Notes: generated by a model from the letters alone, not told the origin. 64,000 nucleotides of DNA from Paenibacillus phytohabitans (GCF_013141775.1 NZ_WHOB01000062.1:248001-312000), one strand, 5' to 3'. Shown: positions 52,309 to 61,893, numbered from the stretch's first letter. Numbers and translations are program-made.

Positions 52309-53385
52309 ATGAAACGACGGTTCACCAGCCAGGTGCTCGGCGGACTGATCCTTATCGGTCTGGGAGGCCTGTTCCTGCTAAGACAGATGGGCTACACTGA
52401 TTTCAGCCTGGGTTCAATGATATCTACGTATTGGCCGGTTATTCTGATTATATTAGGGGTTAAACGCTTTCTGTCCCCGGACGATGAGCATTCGAGATTC
52501 TCTGCGACACTTGGCGGATTTTTCTTTCTGGCCATCGGTGTGTTTTTCCTGGGACGGAATTTAGAATGGTTTGACTTCTCGGCAGGCGATTTCTTCAAAA
52601 TGCTGATCCCGGTTATGCTGATCGGCGGCGGTTTAGCTGTTATTTTCAAGCCGCGGGGCACAACGCCGCCGGTTCCGCCGGCACCACCGAATTTCTATCC
52701 GCCCGGACCGGGCAAAAGCCCGCTGGATGCGAAGCCTCCTGCACCGCTGGAATCGACGCTCGATGAGCAGTTTGAGCAGAAGTTCGGCAAATCTGCCGGT
52801 GCCGGCGGGCGGGACTGGAATGATTATCTGCACAAAGACATTGAGGATGAAGACGGAGAACAGGGAGTGTCCTCCTCTTCGGCGGATAACCGGTGGCAGG
52901 AGAAGCAGGAACGCCATGAACGCAGACGCCAGGAGCGTCAGGAACGCCATGCCCGCCGGCACGGCGAATGGCATGAGGAGTTTCAGGATTCCGGGCAGGA
53001 CAAAGAAACGACGAACCGCTCGGCTTTTATCGGCGATGTCCATATGGGCCGTGAGCATTTCCAGCTAAAGCAAACCAACATTTCGCAGTTTATCGGGGAT
53101 ACAGTGCTGGATCTGACCAATGCGCAAATTCCTTACGGTGAGACTAAGATCAACATTTCCGCTTTTGTCGGTGATATTAAGGTTTATATTCCGGATGATA
53201 TGAATCTAGGTGTATCGGTTATCGGCAGCTCGTTCATTGGTGATATGCAGGTGCTTGAGCAGTCGCGCAGCGGGTTCATGAGCAATGTGCAGTGCAAGAC
53301 GCCTTATTATAAGGAAGCTGGTAAAAAAGTCCGCATTAACGTCAGCTGCTTCATCGGTGACATTAAAGTCAAAACGGTGGGCTAA
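52309..53385 (+). CDS. liaF: LiaF-like membrane inhibitor of the Lia system
   Basis: The 358-residue protein has four N-terminal membrane helices (8-115). A Pro-rich and then highly charged linker (ERHERRRQERQERHARRHGE) leads to a C-terminal LiaF domain with repeated GDxxxDL-type beta turns (FIGDVHMG, FIGDTVLDL, FVGDIKVYIP, FIGDMQVLE, CFIGDIKVKTVG). LiaF keeps LiaS inactive until the envelope is stressed. GGGGGG precedes the ATG. It directly abuts liaS. Confidence 0.92.
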   Translation: MKRRFTSQVLGGLILIGLGGLFLLRQMGYTDFSLGSMISTYWPVILIILGVKRFLSPDDEHSRFSATLGGFFFLAIGVFFLGRNLEWFDFSAGDFFKMLIPVMLIGGGLAVIFKPRGTTPPVPPAPPNFYPPGPGKSPLDAKPPAPLESTLDEQFEQKFGKSAGAGGRDWNDYLHKDIEDEDGEQGVSSSSADNRWQEKQERHERRRQERQERHARRHGEWHEEFQDSGQDKETTNRSAFIGDVHMGREHFQLKQTNISQFIGDTVLDLTNAQIPYGETKINISAFVGDIKVYIPDDMNLGVSVIGSSFIGDMQVLEQSRSGFMSNVQCKTPYYKEAGKKVRINVSCFIGDIKVKTVG

Positions 53386-54456
53386 ATGGGGACGATCTTC
53401 AGCAATACCAAGTGGATGCTGCTGGTGTATTTCCTGCTTAGCGGCGGAGTAACTGCCGGACTGATGTATGCCGGGACATGCCTGGGCTATATCCGGGTGG
53501 TGGATACCAGCATGTGGCTGTACCTGTGTCTGGGCATTGTGCTCTTCACCGTGACTATCGGCTATATTGCCGGACAGCGGATTCAGCGGCGGATCGACCA
53601 TCTGGACCTGAATATGCTGCAGGTGGCCAAAGGCAATCTGTCCGTACGGATGCCGGAGAGCGAAGACCAGTCTTTTGCCCGGGTATATCACGAATTCAAT
53701 ATTATGATGGATACTGTGGAGAAGAAGATGAAGCTCCTGCAGCAGCTTGGCGAACAGGAAGTCATTGAGAAGGAAAAGGCGGCGGAGAGCGCGGTACTGG
53801 AAGAGCGGAGGCGTATGGCCCGGGATCTGCATGATACGGTGAGCCAGCAGCTTTTTGCGATTCACATGTCCGCTTCTTCGCTGCCTAAAGTGCTTGAACG
53901 GAGCGCAGAGCATGGGCAGACGGTCATGGACCAGCTGATCAGCATGTCCCAGATGGCGCAGAAGCAAATGAGGGCATTGATCGCGCAGCTGCGTCCGGTG
54001 GAGCTGGAGGGGCGCAATCTGTTCGAGGCGCTGGAGAAATGGTTCCCGGATTACTGCCGCCAGAACGGGCTCAAGGGGGTAAAGGAGCTTGAACTGCAGG
54101 GTGAGCTATCCGAGGCGATTGAGCATCAGCTGTTCCTGATTATTCAGGAGTCGATGGCGAACATCGTGAAGCATGCCGGAGCACGGGTTGTCAGCCTGTC
54201 GCTGCGCGAGGTGCCGCGCCAGGTTGTGCTGAGCATCAGCGATGACGGGCAGGGCTTCGAGCAGGTGCAGCATAAACAGGGCTCCTACGGGCTAACCACC
54301 ATGCGCGAGCGTGCCGAGAAGCTCGGCGGCCAGGTAGAGATTATCAGCCGCAAGGGGGCGGGAACGACGATCCGCGTACATATACCAAAGTTTGTGCAGG
54401 GCATCCCGGAGCCGGTTGATGCCGAATCTGAGCCTGATAGGGGGAGTACAGAATGA
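53386..54456 (+). CDS. liaS: LiaS sensor histidine kinase
   Basis: The 356-residue kinase has two membrane helices (10-62) with a very short outside loop, a HAMP domain (63-115), a HisKA_3 domain with phospho-acceptor H149 (ARDLHDTVSQQLFAIH), and an HATPase (ESMANIVKHAGA, DDGQGF, GLTTMRERAEKLGG). The small sensor loop marks it as intramembrane-sensing. It follows liaF with no gap and overlaps liaR by ATGA. Confidence 0.93.
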   Translation: MGTIFSNTKWMLLVYFLLSGGVTAGLMYAGTCLGYIRVVDTSMWLYLCLGIVLFTVTIGYIAGQRIQRRIDHLDLNMLQVAKGNLSVRMPESEDQSFARVYHEFNIMMDTVEKKMKLLQQLGEQEVIEKEKAAESAVLEERRRMARDLHDTVSQQLFAIHMSASSLPKVLERSAEHGQTVMDQLISMSQMAQKQMRALIAQLRPVELEGRNLFEALEKWFPDYCRQNGLKGVKELELQGELSEAIEHQLFLIIQESMANIVKHAGARVVSLSLREVPRQVVLSISDDGQGFEQVQHKQGSYGLTTMRERAEKLGGQVEIISRKGAGTTIRVHIPKFVQGIPEPVDAESEPDRGSTE

Positions 54457-55106
54457 GTCTCATTAAAGTGCTGCTGGTGGATGATCATGATATGGTGCGG
54501 ATGGGTCTCAAAACATATCTGATGCTTGATCCGATGTTTGAAGTTATAGGTGAGGCAGAGAACGGGCATAAGGCGCTTTGCATGCTGCGTGAACTGGGGC
54601 ATGAGGCCCTGCCGGATCTGGTGCTGATGGATTTGATGATGCCGGTCATGAACGGGGCGGAGACAACGCGCGCAGTGCTGGCCGAATTCCCGGGCCTCAA
54701 AATTGTCATCCTCACCAGCTTCCTGGAGGATGATCTTGTTGTAGACGCGATCGAGGCAGGGGCGGTCAGCTATGTCCTCAAAACCGTCTCGGCAGAAGAG
54801 CTGATCTACGCGCTGCAAGGTGCGTACCGCGGTATGCCGGTGATGACCGGCGATGTCTCGCAGGCACTGACCCGAGGCATCCGCCAGCGTACCGTACAGG
54901 GTGACTCTTCCGGCTTGACCGAGCGGGAGAAGGAAGTGCTGCTGCTGATCGCTGAGGGCAAAACCAATAAAGATATCGGCGAGGAGCTGCATATCAGCAT
55001 CAAGACGGTGAAGACGCATGTCAGCAACCTGCTGATGAAGTGTGAGCTGGATGACCGCACCCAGCTGGCAATCTACGCCCACCGTAAGGGCTGGGCGCAG
55101 AGTTAG
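54453..55106 (+). CDS. liaR: LiaR response regulator
   Basis: The 217-residue protein has a receiver domain with phospho-acceptor D60 (LVLMDLMMP) and a NarL/LuxR-type helix-turn-helix (LTEREKEVLLLIAEGKTNKDIGEELHISIKTVKTHVSNLL). It would activate cell-envelope stress genes. No liaIH target genes are in the window. Confidence 0.94.
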   Translation: MSLIKVLLVDDHDMVRMGLKTYLMLDPMFEVIGEAENGHKALCMLRELGHEALPDLVLMDLMMPVMNGAETTRAVLAEFPGLKIVILTSFLEDDLVVDAIEAGAVSYVLKTVSAEELIYALQGAYRGMPVMTGDVSQALTRGIRQRTVQGDSSGLTEREKEVLLLIAEGKTNKDIGEELHISIKTVKTHVSNLLMKCELDDRTQLAIYAHRKGWAQS

Positions 55107-55119
55107 CTCCTTCAGTTCA

Positions 55120-55305
55120 GTGAATCCTGCACAGAATACAACATTTTCCTCTACATATCATCTATAATCGAAAATTGTTGTACGAAAGGCAGCATTCCAC
55201 CTCTTTCGAGCGGCTAAACGGGGCAATTCTTGTATTTCGTACAACAATTCTCCCTAACACCCCTGTTATCTGGTAGCGAAGTTGCAATTTGTACAACATT
55301 CATGC
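55120..55305. repeat. Palindromic intergenic repeat, family 1, copy 3
   Basis: Boxes start at 55138 (TACAAC), 55177 (GTTGTA), 55229 (CTTGTA), 55240 (TACAAC), 55281 (GTTGCA) and 55292 (TACAAC). The spacing 39, 52, 11, 41, 11 repeats that of the copies near 18.9 and 32.2 kb. Long stretches around the boxes are also alike (GTTGTACGAAAGGCAG, TTCTTGTATTTCGTACAACA). It lies after liaR. Confidence 0.87.
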
Positions 55306-55337
55306 CTATTGTACGTATGCGTGAAGCGGTAACCTGC

Positions 55338-55367
55338 AATACCCCGGCGCTATAGCGCCGGGGTATT
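55338..55367. terminator. Perfect 13-bp-stem hairpin after liaR
   Basis: AATACCCCGGCGC-TATA-GCGCCGGGGTATT is a perfect palindrome with a four-base loop. It probably terminates liaFSR transcription; the T tract after it is short. Confidence 0.75.
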
Positions 55368-55566
55368 TACTTGTCCTCTACGTTCACCAATTGCCTCAAC
55401 AACTGTATTTCCTGCGGTTCTCCCTCATATTCTCTTTTAATTGTTCATATCTTTTATCTCCGCTTAAATTGTTTTTAATGTGACCTTAAGGTTTAAAGTA
55501 CAAAATAAGAACAAGAAAACAAATAACACTTTGCCGGATGCGGCAAAGCGCGGGAGGAAAGAAAAC

Positions 55567-57258
55567 ATGGACGATAACAAAAACAATTACAATCGTGAGA
55601 ACAACTTCAATCGTGATAATGAACCGGGACCGCAGCGGGAATGGGACAGTAATGATAGCAGTAACTTTAACAACAATGGCAATAACAACAGTAACAGTAA
55701 TTCATCAACCGAAGCAGGCTCCTCCTACTACTATTCTTATGGGCCGTTCAAATCCTTGAACAATGATGAGATGAATGGTGAAGATCCGCAGCATTACAAC
55801 CGCCGGGAGCCGGAACGTGTAGAGATTTCACCTCCGCAGCCGGTCAAGTCTTTACCTTACAGCACTTCGCTCCGCACAACCGGATATGACGGAAATGGCG
55901 GAAATGGCGGACGCGGCGGTAACCCTCCTGAGGGAAGTAATGGCTGGCAGTATAACCGTAAGCCGAAGAAGCCGGTCAAGGCGGTACTTATCTCTTTTCT
56001 TGCCGGAATGATTGTATTATCGGGTTCGATGTTCATGGCGGACCGGGGCAACTGGTTCACAGGCGATCAGGCAGTTACAGCAGCCGTTACGAATACAGCA
56101 GCTAAGACAGCGAACGGAAGTGCTACCATTACGCCTTCCACTTCCACAGCAGCACTGGTTACCGGATCGGGTGATGTATCCAGCGTAGTGGATGGGGTGG
56201 GGCCGGCAGTTGTCAAAATTGAGACGCTGGTTAAATCAAGCAGCAGAAGCAGCAGTAATCCGAATATGAGCGATCCGTTCTCCCAGTTCTTCTTCGGTGA
56301 TCAGTTCGGCGGCAGCGGATCTTCCGGCTCCAATTCAGAATCCCAGCCGGAATCCAACAATTCGGATTCATCCCAGCTTACTCCTTATGGAATCGGCACA
56401 GGCTTCATTTATAATTCAGACGGTTATATTCTGACCAACCAGCATGTGGTGGATAATGCAGATGTCATTCAGGTTACGGTTGACGGCAATACCAAACCTT
56501 ATGAAGCGAAATTGCTTGGCTCCAGCAAAGATCTGGACTTGGCCGTGCTCAAAATTGAAGGGACGGACTTCCCTACAGTGGCGCTCGGTGATTCCGACAG
56601 CATTAAGGTAGGTTCAGAAGTCGTAGCGATTGGTAACCCGCAGGGCTTTGACCACACGGTTACAGCAGGTGTACTGAGTGCCAAGGGCCGCAGTATTGAT
56701 ATTAATGAAGAAGACGGAAGCGGCACACGCAATTACAAGAACCTGCTGCAGACGGATGCTTCGATTAATCCCGGGAACTCGGGCGGACCGCTGCTTAACA
56801 TGAACGGTCAGGTCATTGGGATGAATGTGGCGGTTAGCACAGACTCCCAGGGTATCGGTTTTGCTATCGCGGTCAATACCATTAAAGAAGTTGTAGAGAA
56901 ACTGGAAGCCAATCAGGAAATTCCGAAAGAACCGGTACCATTCATCGGCGCTTCGCTGATGACCATTACCGATGAAGTCGCTAAGCAAATGGGCACTGAC
57001 CTTAAAGAAGGCTCCGTAGTCGCCGAGATTGTCTTCAAATCTCCAGCGTATACCGCCGACCTCCGCCCTTACGATATCATCACAGGTGTGAACGGTACGA
57101 ACTATGCCACCAGCCAGGATCTGATTACTTACATCCAGACGCTCAAAGTTGGCGATCAGGTGACACTGAATGTGGTTCGTGACGGTAAGAAGCTGGATCT
57201 TCCGGTAACAATCGGCAACAAAAATGATTTTGACACGACTCAAACTCAGAAGCAATAA
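55567..57258 (+). CDS. htrA: HtrA/DegP-like membrane serine protease with PDZ domain
   Basis: The product is about 563 residues. An Asn/Gly-rich cytoplasmic region (1-135) is followed by one membrane helix (137-158), then an S1C trypsin-like domain with the triad H293 (LTNQHVVDNA), D324 (KDLDLAVLKI) and S405 (NPGNSGGPLL), and a PDZ domain (455-550). It degrades or refolds misfolded proteins outside the membrane. The ATG at 55567 is preceded by GGGAGGAAAG; the upstream frame from 55480 has no site. A two-component system lies just downstream. Confidence 0.93.
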   Translation: MDDNKNNYNRENNFNRDNEPGPQREWDSNDSSNFNNNGNNNSNSNSSTEAGSSYYYSYGPFKSLNNDEMNGEDPQHYNRREPERVEISPPQPVKSLPYSTSLRTTGYDGNGGNGGRGGNPPEGSNGWQYNRKPKKPVKAVLISFLAGMIVLSGSMFMADRGNWFTGDQAVTAAVTNTAAKTANGSATITPSTSTAALVTGSGDVSSVVDGVGPAVVKIETLVKSSSRSSSNPNMSDPFSQFFFGDQFGGSGSSGSNSESQPESNNSDSSQLTPYGIGTGFIYNSDGYILTNQHVVDNADVIQVTVDGNTKPYEAKLLGSSKDLDLAVLKIEGTDFPTVALGDSDSIKVGSEVVAIGNPQGFDHTVTAGVLSAKGRSIDINEEDGSGTRNYKNLLQTDASINPGNSGGPLLNMNGQVIGMNVAVSTDSQGIGFAIAVNTIKEVVEKLEANQEIPKEPVPFIGASLMTITDEVAKQMGTDLKEGSVVAEIVFKSPAYTADLRPYDIITGVNGTNYATSQDLITYIQTLKVGDQVTLNVVRDGKKLDLPVTIGNKNDFDTTQTQKQ

Positions 57259-57283
57259 ACACACCGGACGGTGAGCAGCACAG

Positions 57284-57308
57284 CGGAAGGGGAGACCCTT
57301 CCGTTTTT
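57284..57308 (+). terminator. Intrinsic terminator after htrA
   Basis: CGGAAGGG-GAGA-CCCTTCCG is followed by five T residues. Confidence 0.9.
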
Positions 57309-57380
57309 GCTGCATAGGCTGCGGATAAACGGATTCATGATACAATATAGATATATGAACTGAACAATGGGGGCTGCTTG

Positions 57381-58067
57381 ATGCGACCGAATATTTTAAT
57401 TATTGATGACGATGAGAAAATTATATCCATGCTGCGCCGCGGGCTTGCCTTTGAAGGGTATGATGTCAAAACAGCCGCTAACGGGGCAGATGGGCTGCGT
57501 GCTGTTCTGAACAGTGATCCGGATGTGGTTATCCTGGATGTAATGATGCCGCAAGTGGACGGGTTCGAGGTCTGCCGCCGTCTGCGTGAGGGCGGAAGCA
57601 GTGTTCCGGTACTTATGCTGACGGCCAAGGACGAGATTGAACACCGGGTCAAAGGGCTCGATCTGGGTGCAGACGATTACCTGGTGAAGCCGTTTGCTCT
57701 GGAGGAGCTGCTTGCCCGGGTACGGGCACTGCTCCGGCGCAAAAGTGAGCAGGGCGGAGGCTCGGACCAGGCGGTTTCCTATGAGGATATCACACTGGAT
57801 GTAGATTCGCGTGAGGTGACGCGTGCAGGCAAACGTCTGGAGCTGACGGCGAAGGAATTCGAACTGCTGCATCTGTTCATGCAGAACCCGAAGCGGGTGC
57901 TGTCCCGTGATCTGATCATGGACAAGATCTGGGGTTACGATTACAGCGGTGAATCCAACGTGCTGGAGGTATACATCGCAATGCTGCGCCAGAAGACGGA
58001 AGAGCATGGCGGCAAAAGGCTGATTCAAACGATCCGGGGAGCCGGCTACATCCTAAGAGGTGACTAA
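57381..58067 (+). CDS. OmpR-family response regulator
   Basis: The 228-residue protein has a receiver domain with D53 (VVILDVMMP), K in DYLVKPFALEEL, and a winged-helix output domain (LELTAKEFELLHLFMQNPKRVLSRD, VYIAMLRQKTEEHGG, IRGAGYIL). It overlaps the kinase gene. The adjacent htrA suggests a secretion-stress role like CssRS of Bacillus subtilis, but this is inferred only from position. The ATG at 57381 or the TTG at 57378 could be the start. Confidence 0.9.
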   Translation: MRPNILIIDDDEKIISMLRRGLAFEGYDVKTAANGADGLRAVLNSDPDVVILDVMMPQVDGFEVCRRLREGGSSVPVLMLTAKDEIEHRVKGLDLGADDYLVKPFALEELLARVRALLRRKSEQGGGSDQAVSYEDITLDVDSREVTRAGKRLELTAKEFELLHLFMQNPKRVLSRDLIMDKIWGYDYSGESNVLEVYIAMLRQKTEEHGGKRLIQTIRGAGYILRGD

Positions 58068-58068
58068 T

Positions 58069-59517
58069 ATGTCTATACGTTTGCGGCTGACTGCCTGGTA
58101 TTCAGGGATTCTGGCCATTATGCTGCTGGCTTTGTCCGCGTTAATCTACGGGTTTGTCTATATTAATACGTACGGTGACTTGAAGGACCGGCTTAAAGAG
58201 CAGTCCAATCAGGTCCAGCTGAAAACGGGTTTGAATTATGACGGCACCTTGCAGCCCATTCTTGGAGGTCCTGCTGGTCAAAGCCTGTTTGCCCAAATGT
58301 ACATTTATGATCTGAACAAGCTGATTCCCAGTCCTAATATGACGGAGATCAATCTGGAATTTAAAATCCCTGCGAAGGAAAGCCTCAATAGCCAGCAAGG
58401 ATTCCAGCAGGCCTCTTACGGCGGCAACCCTTTTCTGATCTATCAGAAAGCAGTTCCGGTTAACGTTAATAACAGCAGCATGCCTGCTGTTCTCCAGGTT
58501 GCTGTTTATACAGGAGAACAAGTTACCTTGCTCAACAGGCTGAAGAATATTCTGCTTGCCGGTTCCTTCGCCACCTTACTAGCAGCCTTCACCTTCGGGC
58601 TCTTCCTCGCCCGCAAAGCAATGAGTCCGATCGGCAAGGTTATTGAGGCGGCAAACGGGATACAGACCGGGACGGATTTGAGCTCGCGCATTGAATACGA
58701 CGGGCCGCAGGATGAGATCGGCCGGCTGATCGATACGGTCAACAACATGCTTGGGCGGATGGAGGGCTTCTATACAGGGCTGGAGGAGGCTTATGCCACT
58801 CAGCGCCGCTTTGTATCCGATGCTTCGCATGAACTCCGGACACCGCTTACAACGATACGGGGCAACATAGATCTGCTGCAGAAGATCTGGGAGATGGAGC
58901 CGGATGACAGCCGGATGACCGAGGCGGAAATCCGCCAGCTCTCCATTGAATCGGTGAAGGATATTGCTGATGAATCCAAGCGTATGAGCCGGCTGGTGGC
59001 GGATATGCTCTCTCTGGCCAGAGCGGATACAGGCCGGACCTTTGATATAGAGCCGGTAGCGCTGGAGCCGATGATGACCGAAGTAGCACGCCGTGCTTCC
59101 TTCCTGCCGCGTCAGGCCGAGTGGTCTGTGGGCGAAATGGGCCAGTTGAACGGCAAATATATTCTTGGCAACAAGGATTATCTGCAGCAGATGCTGTTCA
59201 TCTTCATTGATAATGCCTTTAAATACACACCTGCGGGTGAGGTTACGCTGGATGCCGTCTTTTATCAGAACCAGGTGGGAATCCGTATCTCGGATACCGG
59301 AATCGGGATGGACAAGGACGAAGTGCCGCATATCTTTGACCGTTTCTACCGTGCGGATGAATCCAGAGGGATTACCGAAGGGATCGGTCTGGGGCTGTCC
59401 ATCGCCAAATGGATAATTGATGAGCACGGCGGTTCTGTAGAGGTGGTCACACGGCAGGGGGAAGGGACGACTTTTGTGATCTGGATGCCGCTTCTCTTTG
59501 CCCCGCCGCTGGAATAG
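58069..59517 (+). CDS. HAMP-domain sensor histidine kinase
   Basis: The 482-residue kinase has two membrane helices (10-34 and 160-182) enclosing a 125-residue extracellular sensor domain, a HAMP domain, a HisKA domain with H254 (VSDASHELRTPLTTIRG), and an HATPase (FIDNAFKYTP, ISDTGIGMDKDEVPHIFDRFYR, GLGLSIAKWIIDEHGG). It pairs with the OmpR-type regulator it overlaps. The signal is unknown. Confidence 0.92.
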   Translation: MSIRLRLTAWYSGILAIMLLALSALIYGFVYINTYGDLKDRLKEQSNQVQLKTGLNYDGTLQPILGGPAGQSLFAQMYIYDLNKLIPSPNMTEINLEFKIPAKESLNSQQGFQQASYGGNPFLIYQKAVPVNVNNSSMPAVLQVAVYTGEQVTLLNRLKNILLAGSFATLLAAFTFGLFLARKAMSPIGKVIEAANGIQTGTDLSSRIEYDGPQDEIGRLIDTVNNMLGRMEGFYTGLEEAYATQRRFVSDASHELRTPLTTIRGNIDLLQKIWEMEPDDSRMTEAEIRQLSIESVKDIADESKRMSRLVADMLSLARADTGRTFDIEPVALEPMMTEVARRASFLPRQAEWSVGEMGQLNGKYILGNKDYLQQMLFIFIDNAFKYTPAGEVTLDAVFYQNQVGIRISDTGIGMDKDEVPHIFDRFYRADESRGITEGIGLGLSIAKWIIDEHGGSVEVVTRQGEGTTFVIWMPLLFAPPLE

Positions 59518-59573
59518 GGTATAATTAAACGGTTCCTATTACAGCAGTCATTGACAGCAGAAAGCGGTGAATC

Positions 59574-60530
59574 ATGGAAGTCATCAAAATTTCTCCCCGG
59601 GGCTATTGCTACGGCGTCGTCGATGCTATGGTAATGGCACGGCAGGCCGCACAAAATCTTGATTTGCCACGGCCGATTTATATATTGGGCATGATTGTGC
59701 ATAACAGCCATGTCACGAACTCCTTTGAGGATGACGGAATCATTACGCTGGACGGGCATAACCGTCTGGATATTTTGGATAAAATAGAAAGCGGGACGGT
59801 TATTTTCACTGCTCATGGTGTGTCGCCCGAGGTACGCAAGATAGCACGGGCCAAAGGGTTAACCACAGTCGATGCCACTTGTCCCGATGTAACAAAGACT
59901 CATGACCTCATCAAGGAAAAGGTTGAAGAGGGCTACGAGGTTATCTACATCGGCAAGAAAGGCCATCCTGAGCCGGAAGGTGCGGTGGGGATTGCCCCTG
60001 AACATGTCCATCTGATTGAGAAGGAAGATGAAATTGCCGGTCTCTCGGTCCCTTCCTCGCGTATTGTAATTACGAATCAGACCACCATGAGCCAGTGGGA
60101 TATTAAGCATATTATGAAAAAGCTGCTGGAGACCTTCCCGGGAGCCGAGGTCCATAATGAGATCTGTATGGCGACCCAGGTCCGCCAGGAAGCGGTAGCG
60201 GAGCAGGCAGGCCAGTGTGAGCTGGTCATTGTTGTCGGTGATCCGCGCAGTAATAACTCTAACCGACTGGCACAGGTGTCGGAGGAAATTGCCGGCGTAC
60301 CGGCTCACCGGATCTCAGATGTATCTGAACTGAATAGGGATTGGCTGAAGGGGATTACCAAGGTAGGGGTAACCTCAGGTGCGTCTACGCCAACACCGAT
60401 TACCAAGGAAGTTATCAATTATCTGGAGCAGTATGACGAAGCGAACCCTGATACGTGGGAGATCAAGCGTACGGTGAATATGGCGAAGCTTCTGCCGCCT
60501 GTGAAGAACAAGAGTGCGAGTGCTACCTGA
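59574..60530 (+). CDS. ispH: 4-hydroxy-3-methylbut-2-enyl diphosphate reductase IspH
   Basis: The 318-residue enzyme has the three cluster cysteines C12 (GYCYGV), C103 (ATCPDV) and C198 (ICMATQ), and the conserved His/Glu motifs VHNSHV, FTAHGVSPE and VTSGASTP. It makes IPP and DMAPP in the last step of the non-mevalonate pathway, using a 4Fe-4S cluster. It is a single gene with its own terminator. Confidence 0.96.
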   Translation: MEVIKISPRGYCYGVVDAMVMARQAAQNLDLPRPIYILGMIVHNSHVTNSFEDDGIITLDGHNRLDILDKIESGTVIFTAHGVSPEVRKIARAKGLTTVDATCPDVTKTHDLIKEKVEEGYEVIYIGKKGHPEPEGAVGIAPEHVHLIEKEDEIAGLSVPSSRIVITNQTTMSQWDIKHIMKKLLETFPGAEVHNEICMATQVRQEAVAEQAGQCELVIVVGDPRSNNSNRLAQVSEEIAGVPAHRISDVSELNRDWLKGITKVGVTSGASTPTPITKEVINYLEQYDEANPDTWEIKRTVNMAKLLPPVKNKSASAT

Positions 60531-60565
60531 CTTGATAGCAAAGATGAACTTATAGAATAGGTATA

Positions 60566-60607
60566 GCGGCAGTGCGGCCTGTATTCAGGTGTGCTGCCGT
60601 TTTTTCG
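60566..60607 (+). terminator. Intrinsic terminator after ispH
   Basis: GCGGCAG and CTGCCG pair, with an inner CCTG/CAGG hairpin, followed by TTTTTT. Confidence 0.85.
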
Positions 60608-60641
60608 TCCCCCGGCGGTTTTGTTATATATACTATTGGGG

Positions 60642-60670
60642 TTGACTGGAACAGAAACTTGCGGTAAAAT
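60642..60670 (+). promoter_or_regulatory. Promoter of aroF
   Basis: TTGACT (60642-60647) and TAAAAT (60665-60670) are 17 bp apart. The leader to the ATG is about 100 bases. Confidence 0.65.
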
Positions 60671-60774
60671 CACTTTAGTGCTTAAAAGCGTACACGCGTC
60701 GTAGCGAGATAGTATCAAATTTGATTGATTATACCCGTTTATAAGAATAAGTGTCCAAAAAGGGGAGCTATAAT

Positions 60775-61821
60775 ATGATCGTTATTACATCCAACCAAAC
60801 ACCGCAGGATCAGGTAAATGATATTATTGCCGTAATTGAAAAAGAAGGCTTGCAGGTACATCTCTCAAGGGGAGCAGATCATACTGTAATCGGTCTTGTC
60901 GGCGGCGTGACGCCGAAGCTGGCCGAGCATCTGCGCCAGATGAAGGGCGTCGAGAATGTCGTGAAGATTACCAAGTCTTATAAGCTGGCAAGCCGTGATT
61001 TCCATCCGGAGGATACGGTTATCGATATCCGCGGGGTGAAGATCGGCGGAGAGAATCTCGTTATTATGGGCGGTCCTTGTGCCGTGGAATCCCCGGAGCA
61101 GATTGATGAAATCGCACGGCTGGTTAAAGCTTCCGGCGGCCAGGTGCTGCGCGGCGGTGCTTTCAAGCCGCGTACCGGACCTTACAGCTTCCAGGGTGTA
61201 GGCGTGGAAGGTCTTACGATGATGGCTGAAGCCGGCAAGCGCCACGGCCTGCTGACCATCACGGAAGTGATGACGCCGGAGTATGTGGATATCTGTGCGG
61301 AGCATGCGGATATTCTGCAGGTAGGCACACGTAACATGCAGAACTTTGACCTGCTGCGCAAGCTGGGAACCTGCGGGCGTCCTGTCCTGCTGAAACGCGG
61401 TTTCAGTGCGACTTACGATGAGCTGCTGAACGCAGCGGAATACATTCTCGCCGGGGGCAACCGTGATGTTATGTTATGTGAGCGCGGAATCCGGACTTTT
61501 GAAACCTATACACGCAATACGCTGGATCTATCAGCTATTCCTGTGCTGCAGAACCTCAGCCATCTGCCGGTGATTTCCGATCCAAGCCATGGCACTGGAC
61601 GCCGTGAGCTGGTTGCGCCTATGGCCAAGGCTTCGGTTGCTGCGGGAGCCAATGGTCTGATCATCGAGATGCATACCGACCCTGATAATTCCATGACAGG
61701 TGACGGAGTACAGTCTCTGTTCCCGGAACAGTTCGACAGCCTGCTTAGAGATCTTGAGAAGCTGGCGCCGCTTGTCGGACGCAAGTTCTCTCCTTCACTG
61801 GAAGCAGCCCCGGTAATTTAA
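60775..61821 (+). CDS. aroF: 3-deoxy-7-phosphoheptulonate synthase with N-terminal regulatory domain
   Basis: The 348-residue protein has a ferredoxin-like regulatory domain (1-75, MIVITSNQTPQDQVNDII), as in Thermotoga-type DAHP synthases. A type I-beta core follows (MGGPCAVES, LRGGAFKPRTGPYSFQGVG, LLKRGFSATYDELL, CERGIRTFET, VISDPSHGTGRR, IEMHTDPD). It condenses PEP and erythrose 4-phosphate, the first step to aromatic amino acids, and the N-terminal domain gives feedback control by Tyr or Phe. The ATG at 60775 is eight bases after AAGGGGAG. Confidence 0.95.
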   Translation: MIVITSNQTPQDQVNDIIAVIEKEGLQVHLSRGADHTVIGLVGGVTPKLAEHLRQMKGVENVVKITKSYKLASRDFHPEDTVIDIRGVKIGGENLVIMGGPCAVESPEQIDEIARLVKASGGQVLRGGAFKPRTGPYSFQGVGVEGLTMMAEAGKRHGLLTITEVMTPEYVDICAEHADILQVGTRNMQNFDLLRKLGTCGRPVLLKRGFSATYDELLNAAEYILAGGNRDVMLCERGIRTFETYTRNTLDLSAIPVLQNLSHLPVISDPSHGTGRRELVAPMAKASVAAGANGLIIEMHTDPDNSMTGDGVQSLFPEQFDSLLRDLEKLAPLVGRKFSPSLEAAPVI

Positions 61822-61849
61822 ACTTCTGAGTGCGAATTAGCTTCTTACA

Positions 61850-61893
61850 GGCTCTCTTCTCCCGCTTTGGGCGGAGGAAGGGGGCTATTTTTA
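61850..61893 (+). terminator. Intrinsic terminator after aroF
   Basis: GGCTCTCTTCTCCCGC / GCGGAGGAAGGGGGCT stem with a short loop, then TATTTTTATT. Confidence 0.8.
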
